Below, in pieces: positions 33,898 to 41,833 of a stretch of DNA of 64,000 nucleotides. Numbering within the stretch: position 1 is the first letter of the stretch; each line of letters starts with the position of its first letter. The position numbers were made by a program, and so were the translations under genes. The DNA is from Lewinella sp050633125 (GTDB taxonomy: Bacteria > Bacteroidota > Bacteroidia > Chitinophagales > Saprospiraceae): positions 4,690-68,689 of the forward strand of contig NZ_JBOEFX010000037.1 of NCBI RefSeq assembly GCF_050633125.1. Reading direction: 5' to 3'. The notes beneath the pieces were generated by a model. That model saw only the letters and a list, made by a program, of their open reading frames with translations. It had not been told where the DNA came from and searched no databases.

Positions 33898-34833
33898 TTA
33901 AGCGTACTCGGCTACATTGATACTCAAATACTCCGGCAACTCAGGGCGAGTAGCCAAACCTTTCTCTAGAATACCAATAACACGCTCTCTCTCTGCGCCA
34001 ACCAGAATATGGCGTGGTGCTCTGACGTATTCAGTGCCAATACCCGTCATCACTTCTGCCAATTTGATATTCTGTACCAATTGCGGGTTAATGTCTAATT
34101 CCAGTATTGGTAAAAACCAGCGATAAATTCTGAGCGCTTCTTCTATTCTTCCTGCCTTTACCAAGCGGTAAACAGCGACCGTTTCTCGGGGGAATGCATC
34201 GACCAAGCCTGCGACCCAACCATCTGCTCCCATCAACAATTCTTCCATCGCAAGGGTATCTACACCACAAAGGATTTTGAAGCGATCCCCAAACCTGTTC
34301 CTCATTCGGGTAACATTCGAGATATCCCGCGTGCTTTCTTTAACGGCCTGGATATTACTCAGCTGCATCAGTTGCTCAAAAATTCCAATGGTCACTTCGA
34401 TTTTATAATCCACCGGATTATTATAAAGCATAATCGGAAGATGGGTACTGGTGGCTACATCTTTGAAATAATCGGCCACTTCCTGCTCCGTTGGTTTGTA
34501 CAACATAGGCGGTAGAAGCATCAAACCATGTACTCCCAGCTTTTCGGCTGCTTTTACCAGTTCAATGGCTTTACGGGTAGCTCCTTCTGCTACATTTAAG
34601 ATCACATCTATTCGGTCACCTACAGCAGCCAGGGTGGCTTCAACCAACACTAAACGCTCTTGATGCGTGAGCGTACTACTTTCGCCCAAAGAACCGCCAA
34701 TAACCATACCGTCAACGCCCGCTTCTACCTGAAACTCAATGTTTTTCAAGAATGTAGGGATATCCAAATCACCGTTGGGCGTAAATTTTGTTGTAACGGC
34801 AGGGTAAACACCGGTCCATTTCACTTGTCTCAT
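33898..34833 (-). CDS. Pyrroline-4-hydroxy-2-carboxylate deaminase (DapA/NAL family)
   Basis: 311 residues from ATG 34833 (MRQVKWTGVYPAVTTKFTPN). A class I aldolase-type TIM barrel: GGSLGESSTLTHQER phosphate/carboxylate loop, catalytic Tyr in MLYNNPVDYK and Schiff-base Lys in IQAVKESTRDISN. In this operon the likely reaction is deamination of pyrroline-4-hydroxy-2-carboxylate to alpha-ketoglutarate semialdehyde. It is the first gene of the operon. A longer frame upstream crosses the -7 promoter element at 34852, so the shorter start is preferred. Confidence 0.9.
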   Translation of the reverse strand: MRQVKWTGVYPAVTTKFTPNGDLDIPTFLKNIEFQVEAGVDGMVIGGSLGESSTLTHQERLVLVEATLAAVGDRIDVILNVAEGATRKAIELVKAAEKLGVHGLMLLPPMLYKPTEQEVADYFKDVATSTHLPIMLYNNPVDYKIEVTIGIFEQLMQLSNIQAVKESTRDISNVTRMRNRFGDRFKILCGVDTLAMEELLMGADGWVAGLVDAFPRETVAVYRLVKAGRIEEALRIYRWFLPILELDINPQLVQNIKLAEVMTGIGTEYVRAPRHILVGAERERVIGILEKGLATRPELPEYLSINVAEYA

Positions 34834-34851
34834 ATACAAATTATTTTGGGA

Positions 34852-34859
34852 CAAAGTTA
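34852..34859 (-). promoter_or_regulatory. Candidate -7 element of the hydroxyproline operon
   Basis: Reverse complement TAACTTTG fits TAnnTTTG and lies 19 nt before the ATG at 34833, giving a very short leader. The upstream DNA has three GTAC sites (34890-34912), possibly operator half-sites. No strong -33 box is seen. Confidence 0.4.
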
Positions 34860-35012
34860 GACCTGCGACCAGTCCTACACTTGTACTATTGTACGGAGAA
34901 CCCGTACTTTTGCATCGAATTAAACATACAATATCATAAAATAACACCTCAGAAAGGTGGAATATTGGTAGAAAAGTAAATTTCCAATATCATCGCTCAT
35001 GTTAGTTTCCGA

Positions 35013-35112
35013 ACTATCCCGCCGGTCTTCTGACCAGTAATCAGTATTAGCCCATTTTACGCTGGTCAGAAGACCAGAAAGATAATGTCCCGACCAAGAA
35101 GGTCGGGATAGT
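35013..35112. repeat. Nested palindromic element (100 bp)
   Basis: Outer arms ACTATCCCG (35013-35021) and CGGGATAGT (35104-35112) enclose an inverted pair GGTCTTCTGACCAG (35024-35037) / CTGGTCAGAAGACC (35062-35075), and a stem TCCCGACC-AAGAA-GGTCGGGA (35088-35108). Each inner arm is itself a GGTC/GACC hairpin. The gap 34834-35180 holds no gene otherwise. Confidence 0.65.
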
Positions 35113-35180
35113 CTGGAGACTACGACAAGCCTACATAATTGAAATGTGCCCCAACCGTAAATCGCCTTCGTACGATCAGC

Positions 35181-35996
35181 CTAAGAGTTCGGTAAAAATC
35201 GCAGTACCGCTTCTGAAAAATTCGCTTGCTTATAAGTATTGTTATGGTCTCCTTTTACGATCACCAGCTGGCTATTGAGCAAGTACGTCTGCAACTCCTC
35301 AGGAGAGCCATTATCCAGATCCTCATCACCACAGATGATCAAAGTCTCTACCTGAATACTCCTAAGTTCTTCCGGCGAGGTGACCGGTTGATAGTCCTGA
35401 AGTAAGCCTAATACTTTGAGGTCAGCATTAATAGACTTGGCATAATTAACAGCACCTTCTGTCATGGGTGTCAACTCAGCTCTACCGCTAAAGGCATCGG
35501 CAAAGGCTATTCGTCTATCCCAATTGAGGTTGGTAAAATCAAACCCCATACCACCAATCACTGCTTTGGAAATCCGTGTTTCTTGCGTAAGTAATTTTGC
35601 TAAAACAATCGAGCCTCTGGAATATCCAATGGCAATATATTTCTTCAACCGTAGATGATCTGCCAAAGCCACAAGGTCCTTTACTTCTGCATCATTCTGA
35701 TACGCTTCGCCCTCTTGCGGTCGATCAGAAAGTCCATTCCCTCTCAAGTCTGGTACGATAACGCGGTAGCCAGCTGCTAATAATTCCGTCTTTAAAACGG
35801 TATTATTCCACGAGCTTCCATTGGAGATAAATCCATGAATAAGGATAACCGGCGTTCCTTTTCCTTCATCAGTAAAAGCAATTTTGGTTTTATCAAACGA
35901 TAAAAAGAACGGCACCGAGTTTACTCCTTTGGATGTATGGCACTGCATCAATCCAAATAAGAAAAACGTGTAAAGGATCAATTTACTTAAAGACAT
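35181..35996 (-). CDS. Alpha/beta hydrolase, lipoprotein
   Basis: 271 residues from ATG 35996 (MSLSKLILYTFFLFGLMQCH). The signal ends in a lipobox (FGLMQCHTS), so the enzyme is probably lipid-anchored in the periplasm. The fold is an alpha/beta hydrolase: oxyanion HGFISNG, nucleophile elbow GYSRG, acidic residue in GDEDLDNGS and the C-terminal KGDHNNTY catalytic His. The substrate is unknown; esterase or lactonase activity is the usual range. It follows the ankyrin gene by 48 nt. Confidence 0.88.
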   Translation of the reverse strand: MSLSKLILYTFFLFGLMQCHTSKGVNSVPFFLSFDKTKIAFTDEGKGTPVILIHGFISNGSSWNNTVLKTELLAAGYRVIVPDLRGNGLSDRPQEGEAYQNDAEVKDLVALADHLRLKKYIAIGYSRGSIVLAKLLTQETRISKAVIGGMGFDFTNLNWDRRIAFADAFSGRAELTPMTEGAVNYAKSINADLKVLGLLQDYQPVTSPEELRSIQVETLIICGDEDLDNGSPEELQTYLLNSQLVIVKGDHNNTYKQANFSEAVLRFLPNS

Positions 35997-36043
35997 GTTT
36001 CTTGGTTTTGTTTTCGCTATACTTTCAGCACTAAATTCAGTCA

Positions 36044-37354
36044 CTAATCCTTCTTCTTTTTCCCAAACATCCACTTTCTAATCGCAGATATATTTGCTTG
36101 CTGGCTTTTTATCTCCTTACTTCTTGTATCCTGCTTTTTATTTGGCGAAACCAAGGCTTCTACTTTTTCCAACAGACCACTTTCTTGCAAAAAAGTGGCA
36201 TTCCAACGCTTTAGTAAAACCTCTTCGTAATTATGTCCTTCCTTGTCACAAAAGTAGGGATTCGCGCCCATCTTCAGATAGAAAAGCACTCGTTCCCGAT
36301 GCTCATTTTCCTTCTCCAATTCCTGCTCAAACCGCTTTGGGTCTATGCCTTCGTGCTTGCTTTTATTCTGCACCGCTCGGGCGTAATGATGGAGCTCGTT
36401 ATGAAGCGGGGTTACCCCCCAGTTATTGAGAATATCAACATTGGCACCATTTTGCACCAGCAGTGCTATCACCTCTTTTTTGATATAAAAGTCTGTACAC
36501 TCGCGCATAGAGCGGGAAAAATCTCCTCCCTTGTCAATCAGGTATTGAGTCATCTCAACATTGTTGGCGTACGCCGCCAAATCCACCAAATTTTTATCGA
36601 GTTCCACAAACCGGTAATTCACATCCCAGTTGCTCTCCTTTAATATTTCGATTAATTTTTCATTCTCTTGCTTTCGCAATAAAGTTCGGAAGTATTCCTC
36701 TGTCGCTTCCTGTTGCCAGGGTTTGAATTTGCCGTATTTGGACAAAGGCACATGCACCATATGCTTACCTTCTTCTTGTTGTGCCAGGATATCTTCCCAA
36801 GCTTTCCCTTTGTCCATTCCCAAGTCATCGGCAATACACTGATAGCTCATGTCACCCATACCCGAATATCCGATCAGCTGATCTTTATACATTACCACAC
36901 TCAGGCCATGTTCTTCATCCCCCTTATACTCGCAGCGGACCTCATAGTAAGCCATGCCCTCTTTGTACTCCGCTAAAATGATGATACTACTGAAACCAAT
37001 GAGTTTTTTCAGGTCACTGGCTTGCCGCATTTCCGGAATCCAATAATCCTCCCCACAAGCTTCAACGTAATAAGGATTAATCACCTCCTGAAAGGCTTTG
37101 AAAAGTGCTTCAACGACTTCCTGTTCCTTAACAATTATATATTGAATCGTAGCCTCCTGCGCTTGTGTAGGGTCGGGCTCGTAATTCCGTTCATCTTGAA
37201 TAGTTACAGGCATATAGCCTTGTTCAAGATTGGTAAAAAAGGCAATCATCCGTTCATGGTACTTTCCCCCAATCCCATAATGGAGCTTAGCCATTTGGGG
37301 TAGCAGCAAATCGAAACTCCAATCCCCAGAAAAACGATATGCATCCAATTTCAT
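36044..37354 (-). CDS. Ankyrin-repeat protein
   Basis: A 436-residue cytoplasmic protein. Residues 1-200 are an uncharacterised alpha/beta region (AKLHYGIGGKYHERMIAFFT; IIILAEYKEGMAYYEVRCEY). Residues about 225-400 contain ankyrin-like repeats (NLVDLAAYANNVEMTQYLID; IALLVQNGANVDILNNWGVT; RVLFYLKMGANPYFCDKEGH). The C-terminal tail is strongly basic (KWMFGKKKKD). It lies 12 nt after the SNF2 helicase gene and is likely co-transcribed. Function unknown; ankyrin repeats suggest protein binding. Confidence 0.78.
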   Translation of the reverse strand: MKLDAYRFSGDWSFDLLLPQMAKLHYGIGGKYHERMIAFFTNLEQGYMPVTIQDERNYEPDPTQAQEATIQYIIVKEQEVVEALFKAFQEVINPYYVEACGEDYWIPEMRQASDLKKLIGFSSIIILAEYKEGMAYYEVRCEYKGDEEHGLSVVMYKDQLIGYSGMGDMSYQCIADDLGMDKGKAWEDILAQQEEGKHMVHVPLSKYGKFKPWQQEATEEYFRTLLRKQENEKLIEILKESNWDVNYRFVELDKNLVDLAAYANNVEMTQYLIDKGGDFSRSMRECTDFYIKKEVIALLVQNGANVDILNNWGVTPLHNELHHYARAVQNKSKHEGIDPKRFEQELEKENEHRERVLFYLKMGANPYFCDKEGHNYEEVLLKRWNATFLQESGLLEKVEALVSPNKKQDTRSKEIKSQQANISAIRKWMFGKKKKD

Positions 37355-37366
37355 AATGGTCTATTT

Positions 37367-40300
37367 TTAATCCAACTTCACCAAATCCCGTAACTCATCA
37401 TTCGAATACTCTCCAATCCATTTCTCGCCCGTGGAGACCGTCAGATTAGCAAGGTCTTTCTTTTCTTGCAAAAGCATATTGATCTTTTCTTCAAAAGTGT
37501 GTTCCGTAATAAAGCGGTGTACCATCACATTGCGCTTTTGACCAATTCGGTAAGCACGGTCGGTAGCTTGCGCCTCTACGGCAGGATTCCACCAAAGATC
37601 GTAGTGAATAACATTGCTGGCCGCCGTAAGATTGAGCCCTGTACCTCCCGCTTTGAGCGACAGGATCATGATGCGCGTCGCACGGTCGTTTTGGAATCGG
37701 TCTACCATCTCATCACGCCCTTTGCGGGAAACACCGCCATGAAGGAAGGGAATCGTGAGGCCAAATTCTGCCTCCAGCATTTCTACCAGTAGGTTCCCCA
37801 TTTCCTGGTATTGTGTGAAAATAAGCGTCTTCTCTCCGCTTTGCTGAATTTCGTACAGGAGGTTAAACAACATTAGAGCCTTGCCGGAATCCGCAGGAGA
37901 CGAATCACCTTTTTTCAGAAACTGGCGCGGGTGGTTACATACTTGCTTTAGTGCGGTAATCAATTTCAAAACCAAACCTTTGCGTTCGATGCCATCACTG
38001 GTCTCAATGGTTTTCATCGTAGTGTCTACCACATTTTTGTAGAGTGCCGTTTGTACCGGACTGAGCGAACAAAATTGGTCTTTCTCTACTTTCTCAGGCA
38101 AGTCCTTGATAATAGAACGATCCGATTTCAGCCGCCGTAGAATGAATGGCGCGGTGACTTTACGAAACTTCTCCAGCTTCTCGCGGTCCCGATCAACTTC
38201 GATGGGTTTGGCAAATTCTGCTTTGAAGTTTTTCAGACTGTCCAGATAACCTTTGTTCGAGAAATCGAAAATACTCCAGTATTCACTTAACCGGTTTTCT
38301 ACTGGCGTACCGCTCATGGCAATCTTTACAGGTGCTTTGATCTTTTTGATGGCCTTCGTCTGCGAGGTCGTCGGGTTTTTGATATTCTGCGCTTCATCGA
38401 TGACTAGGATCAACCATTTTTTCTTTTGCAAAACAGCAGTTTCACTGCGGGCTACACCATAGGTAGTGAGCAACACATCTGCATGATTTAATGGTTCCAA
38501 ACTACGGTTACTACCGTGATAAATATGTGTCCGTAAATCGGGGGCAAATCGGGCGATTTCTTTTTCCCAGTTGGTCAATAAAGTCGTTGGTACAATGACC
38601 AATGCCTTTTGCTTGGCCAGTTCTCCATCTTCCTTTAAACGCAGTAAAACAGCAATGACTTGCAAGGTCTTCCCTAGCCCCATATCGTCCGCGATCAGGC
38701 TACCGAATCCGATCCGAGTGTTTTTGTACATCCACTCATAGCCACTGAGTTGATAAGGGCGCAATTGGGCCTGCAGACCTTTGGGCACATCTACCTCTTC
38801 CCCTTCCAGCAGGCGTTTCATCAACTGCTGGGTCTTCTGATCTAAAGCCACTTTGGCTCCTTCATAATCTTCCGTGAGTGCTATTTGCAACAACTGGTTG
38901 CTGTTCAACACAGGCGGATTTTCCAGCTTATTGATCAACGATTTGATCTCATTTTCATCAAAGAAAACGTACTGATCATTGAGTTTAACAATACCTGAAA
39001 GTTGCTTGACCAACTTTTTAAACTCCGCCACGCTCACCTGCTGATCACCCAGCGCAATCTGCCATTGAAAAGACAACATTTCCTCAATGTTCAGCAAAGT
39101 ACTTTTAGACACCACACCCGATTCCTCTTCCGAGGTAACGATCATCGACATCTGTGGGCGAAACAGTTTGCGCAAAGCTTTTGGCAATAGCACTTTGATA
39201 CCAAACAGACGAATTGTAGGCAGTACTTTAAAGAGGACTTCCACAAAAGCTTCCGCATCAAAAAACAGGGGTTCTTTGCCTCGGTCAGCAACCAGTTTAT
39301 TGATTTGAGGAAAATAATCAGCGAGCATAGCCAAATCGCGCAGTACCTCCATTCGCAAACCTTGGTACTGTTTTTGGGCCAGTATCTTCCTCAATGGTAT
39401 CGGCGCACTCAGGCGGGCAGACTGCTTCTGGATGGCAATATTCACCAGAAAACCTTCGCCTTCTTCCTCATCAATTTGAATGACGGGAACAAAATCTTTC
39501 TCTACCAGGAAAAACTTATTCAGCCACAGCTGGATAGCCACAGGATACTCCCGGTCTTCGTAAGCGGAGAAGCCCAGCACCGCGCCGTTGAAAAAAAGAT
39601 GCCCAATCTCGTGTTCCGCAAAACGGCGCTCCAATTGATGATTTTCCTTAACCAAAGCCCCGATAAAAACCCCAAGTAAAGCCTGCGTGTTATCAGCCGC
39701 TGTAGGTTCGTAAATCGCTTTTCCTTTACGGTAAAACAAAAGGTCTTTGTCTACAATAGAGCGCACCCCGGAAAAAAGGCTTTGCACCACAGGGTTGAGC
39801 AAAGCCGGCAACCACCGAATCTGGTATTGTCCACTATCCGCGACCTGTAGCAACTGCGGCACATAGGCCGATTGCTGCACCAGCTTATGCGCAAACTGGT
39901 ACAACAACACCAGGCTTTTCAAGACCGGAGCGCAATTTGTCAAAGCACTCACTGGCACCTGCGACAGCCAGCTCATCAAGGTGGCTTGTTCATCAAAAAT
40001 CAATACCGTTTCTCCATCGCTATCTCCCATGGATGCGGTCAGAAAATCACGCGATTCGCCCAGCAGGATTTCAATATGCTCGATCCTGTCCACCAAGGCC
40101 GCTGCTACCTCATCATCAGCATCTTGAAGTGGTTTGCTTATGTTTTTTGCGACCGCCGTATAGGCCATTTTCATGATGCCTTTAAAATCTCCTCTGGGGT
40201 AGAAAACCGGATTTTCAGAAAGAATCGTAAGCAAGTCCTCTTTAAGGTCGGGAATGCTGGAAAAATCCAGTTGCTGGTACACTTCATCGAGCCATTCCGT

Positions 40301-40891
40301 GGCTTGATAATCGGTATTAAAAGGCTGCTCCAGACTCGTTGTAGATAAAATGGTGATTTCCTGCTGCCCTTCGGCAGTGTAGCCTACCTCCGCGAGGCTT
40401 TGGAAGAGGTCAAAATTATGGAGTTGAAAAACGAGAAACGGATTCTTGTCGATCTCATTGGCGATGAGGTAAAGGACAGCAGCCATGTGCTTACAAGGCA
40501 CGGCCCAATCGGGGCAAGAACAACTACCTTTCAGATCTTCCCAAGTAGCAGGAAAAAGCTGGATTTTTTTTTGGTCACAAAGTGTTTTCAATTCGGGCGG
40601 CAACACCCGATTGAGCAATCGGGAGAGGTGTAGCGGATTGTCTGTAACCAGATCAATAAGCCCTTGTTTTTCTTTAGCAGAAAAGGCAGGAACGGTGTAC
40701 GAAACCTTATACGGGCGCGGACTAGAACCCTGTACATTGGCCGTGATTTTATTACCGTTGATTACGATATCACGAGCCAGTCCCTTGTTGGCGTAAGTTC
40801 GCCCTCGCGGCAATCGGTTGGAATAATCAATATTGGCAAGCGCATTGAGCCATTGCTGTCCCCACCAGGTATTTCCGTAGGTTTTTCTCAC
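37367..40891 (-). CDS. SWIM zinc-finger SNF2-family helicase
   Basis: A 1174-residue protein. An N-terminal SWIM zinc finger is present (C124, C126, C133, H135: CSCPDWAVPCKH). The SNF2 motor follows in the last 470 residues: ADDMGLGKTLQVIAV (motif I, near 733), VIDEAQNIKN (DEAQ, motif II), MSGTPVENRLSEYWSIF (III), and the helicase C half with LSLKAGGTGLNLTAASNVIH and DRAYRIGQKRNV. The start is GTG 40891, preceded by AAGGA; the N-terminus MRKTYGNTWWGQQWLNAL matches the family, and an in-frame stop lies just upstream. It is an ATP-driven dsDNA translocase, probably in repair or transcription. Confidence 0.93.
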   Translation of the reverse strand: MRKTYGNTWWGQQWLNALANIDYSNRLPRGRTYANKGLARDIVINGNKITANVQGSSPRPYKVSYTVPAFSAKEKQGLIDLVTDNPLHLSRLLNRVLPPELKTLCDQKKIQLFPATWEDLKGSCSCPDWAVPCKHMAAVLYLIANEIDKNPFLVFQLHNFDLFQSLAEVGYTAEGQQEITILSTTSLEQPFNTDYQATEWLDEVYQQLDFSSIPDLKEDLLTILSENPVFYPRGDFKGIMKMAYTAVAKNISKPLQDADDEVAAALVDRIEHIEILLGESRDFLTASMGDSDGETVLIFDEQATLMSWLSQVPVSALTNCAPVLKSLVLLYQFAHKLVQQSAYVPQLLQVADSGQYQIRWLPALLNPVVQSLFSGVRSIVDKDLLFYRKGKAIYEPTAADNTQALLGVFIGALVKENHQLERRFAEHEIGHLFFNGAVLGFSAYEDREYPVAIQLWLNKFFLVEKDFVPVIQIDEEEGEGFLVNIAIQKQSARLSAPIPLRKILAQKQYQGLRMEVLRDLAMLADYFPQINKLVADRGKEPLFFDAEAFVEVLFKVLPTIRLFGIKVLLPKALRKLFRPQMSMIVTSEEESGVVSKSTLLNIEEMLSFQWQIALGDQQVSVAEFKKLVKQLSGIVKLNDQYVFFDENEIKSLINKLENPPVLNSNQLLQIALTEDYEGAKVALDQKTQQLMKRLLEGEEVDVPKGLQAQLRPYQLSGYEWMYKNTRIGFGSLIADDMGLGKTLQVIAVLLRLKEDGELAKQKALVIVPTTLLTNWEKEIARFAPDLRTHIYHGSNRSLEPLNHADVLLTTYGVARSETAVLQKKKWLILVIDEAQNIKNPTTSQTKAIKKIKAPVKIAMSGTPVENRLSEYWSIFDFSNKGYLDSLKNFKAEFAKPIEVDRDREKLEKFRKVTAPFILRRLKSDRSIIKDLPEKVEKDQFCSLSPVQTALYKNVVDTTMKTIETSDGIERKGLVLKLITALKQVCNHPRQFLKKGDSSPADSGKALMLFNLLYEIQQSGEKTLIFTQYQEMGNLLVEMLEAEFGLTIPFLHGGVSRKGRDEMVDRFQNDRATRIMILSLKAGGTGLNLTAASNVIHYDLWWNPAVEAQATDRAYRIGQKRNVMVHRFITEHTFEEKINMLLQEKKDLANLTVSTGEKWIGEYSNDELRDLVKLD

Positions 40892-40910
40892 TTCCTTTTA
40901 GTTCGGAGAT

Positions 40911-41270
40911 TTACACCAAAATCAAAACCATCGCCACCAAAGCCGGGATAGCCTGCACGTAGAGAATTTGCTTGGCCGCCGTCATAGCCCCATAGATGCC
41001 AGCGATAGCTACACATCCCAGAAAAAACAGGGCTACATTCGACTGCCAAATTTCATCTTTGATCAATAAAGACCAGATGAGCCCTGCGGCCAGAAAACCA
41101 TTGTACAAGCCTTGGTTGGCAGCCATCACCTTGGTCTGAGGGAAGAGCTCTTTAGGGAATTGGCTAAAAACCTTGCGCCCTTTGGTCTCCCAGGCAAACA
41201 TCTCAAAGTAGAGGATATAGAGATGAAAAAGGGCAATGAGGGCGATCAGAATGGTGGTAGGTATGGACAT
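40911..41270 (-). CDS. DUF1304 family membrane protein
   Basis: About 119 residues from ATG 41270 (MSIPTTILIALIALFHLYIL). Four membrane segments are visible, and the conserved loop YFEMFAWETKGRKVF and the NQGLYNGFLAAGLIW segment match DUF1304. It is an inner-membrane protein of unknown function. It precedes the SNF2 gene by 19 nt and probably heads that transcription unit. Confidence 0.88.
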   Translation of the reverse strand: MSIPTTILIALIALFHLYILYFEMFAWETKGRKVFSQFPKELFPQTKVMAANQGLYNGFLAAGLIWSLLIKDEIWQSNVALFFLGCVAIAGIYGAMTAAKQILYVQAIPALVAMVLILV

Positions 41271-41345
41271 TTTCTTTACAGTATTCTTTGCCCTCAAAAT
41301 AAAACATTAATTCGGTTTTGACTCGAAAATCAATCAATTTATTGA

Positions 41346-41353
41346 TAACTTTG
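41346..41353 (+). promoter_or_regulatory. Candidate -7 element for the DUF4132 unit
   Basis: TAACTTTG matches TAnnTTTG, 75 nt before the ATG at 41429. A -33 TTTG at the ideal distance is missing. Confidence 0.4.
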
Positions 41354-41428
41354 TTTCCCAAGTGTTTTTTAGTGTACAACGCGTAGGCTCTAGTTAGCTC
41401 GTCTGCCTAATAGTATTAAAGCAACAAT

Positions 41429-41818
41429 ATGAAAATTACCATTGAAGATGAAAACTTTGCGGGGCGAGCATTGCAGCAAATCCTCCTTGAAATTGAACAG
41501 GATACCTGTACGCTTAAAGAGCTTATTGAAAAACGAGTTGAAGCAGAAGTAGAAAAATTCAATGAGTTGCTCCCCAAATATTTTACGGGCTTGGTACAAC
41601 CCAACGAATCAGAAGCAACTTTAAATGGATATCTGGTAGGTAACAGAAGAAAAATTGACGTTGAAAAGCAAATTTTTGTTGCACTGGCAGCCTTCAATAA
41701 AAACGGCTACTTTGTTTTAGTGGACAACGAACAGGTCACGGAACTCGATGCAATTATTGAACTGCATTCAGAAAGAAAAATCAGCTTCATCAAGCTTACC
41801 CCACTGGTGGGTGGATAG
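41429..41818 (+). CDS. Hypothetical protein paired with DUF4132 gene
   Basis: A 129-residue soluble protein. It begins with a beta strand and a long charged helix (MKITIEDENFAGRALQQILL; TLKELIEKRVEAEVEKFNEL) and ends in a beta-rich part (ELHSERKISFIKLTPLVGG). It ends 15 nt before the DUF4132 gene, so the two form an operon. I recall similar small proteins next to DUF4132 genes in other bacteria, which suggests a conserved pair, but this is from memory. Function unknown. Confidence 0.7.
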   Translation: MKITIEDENFAGRALQQILLEIEQDTCTLKELIEKRVEAEVEKFNELLPKYFTGLVQPNESEATLNGYLVGNRRKIDVEKQIFVALAAFNKNGYFVLVDNEQVTELDAIIELHSERKISFIKLTPLVGG

Positions 41819-41833
41819 AAAAAACACTACCCC

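Noticed and set aside
34834..34947. N-terminal extension of the deaminase to 34947
   Set aside because: It would cover the -7 promoter element and adds 38 residues not found in this family; ATG 34833 begins exactly at the family's N-terminus.
39872..40348. 158-codon plus-strand frame inside the SNF2 gene
   Set aside because: Low-complexity His/Arg/Gln antisense reading; the helicase frame is continuous through it.
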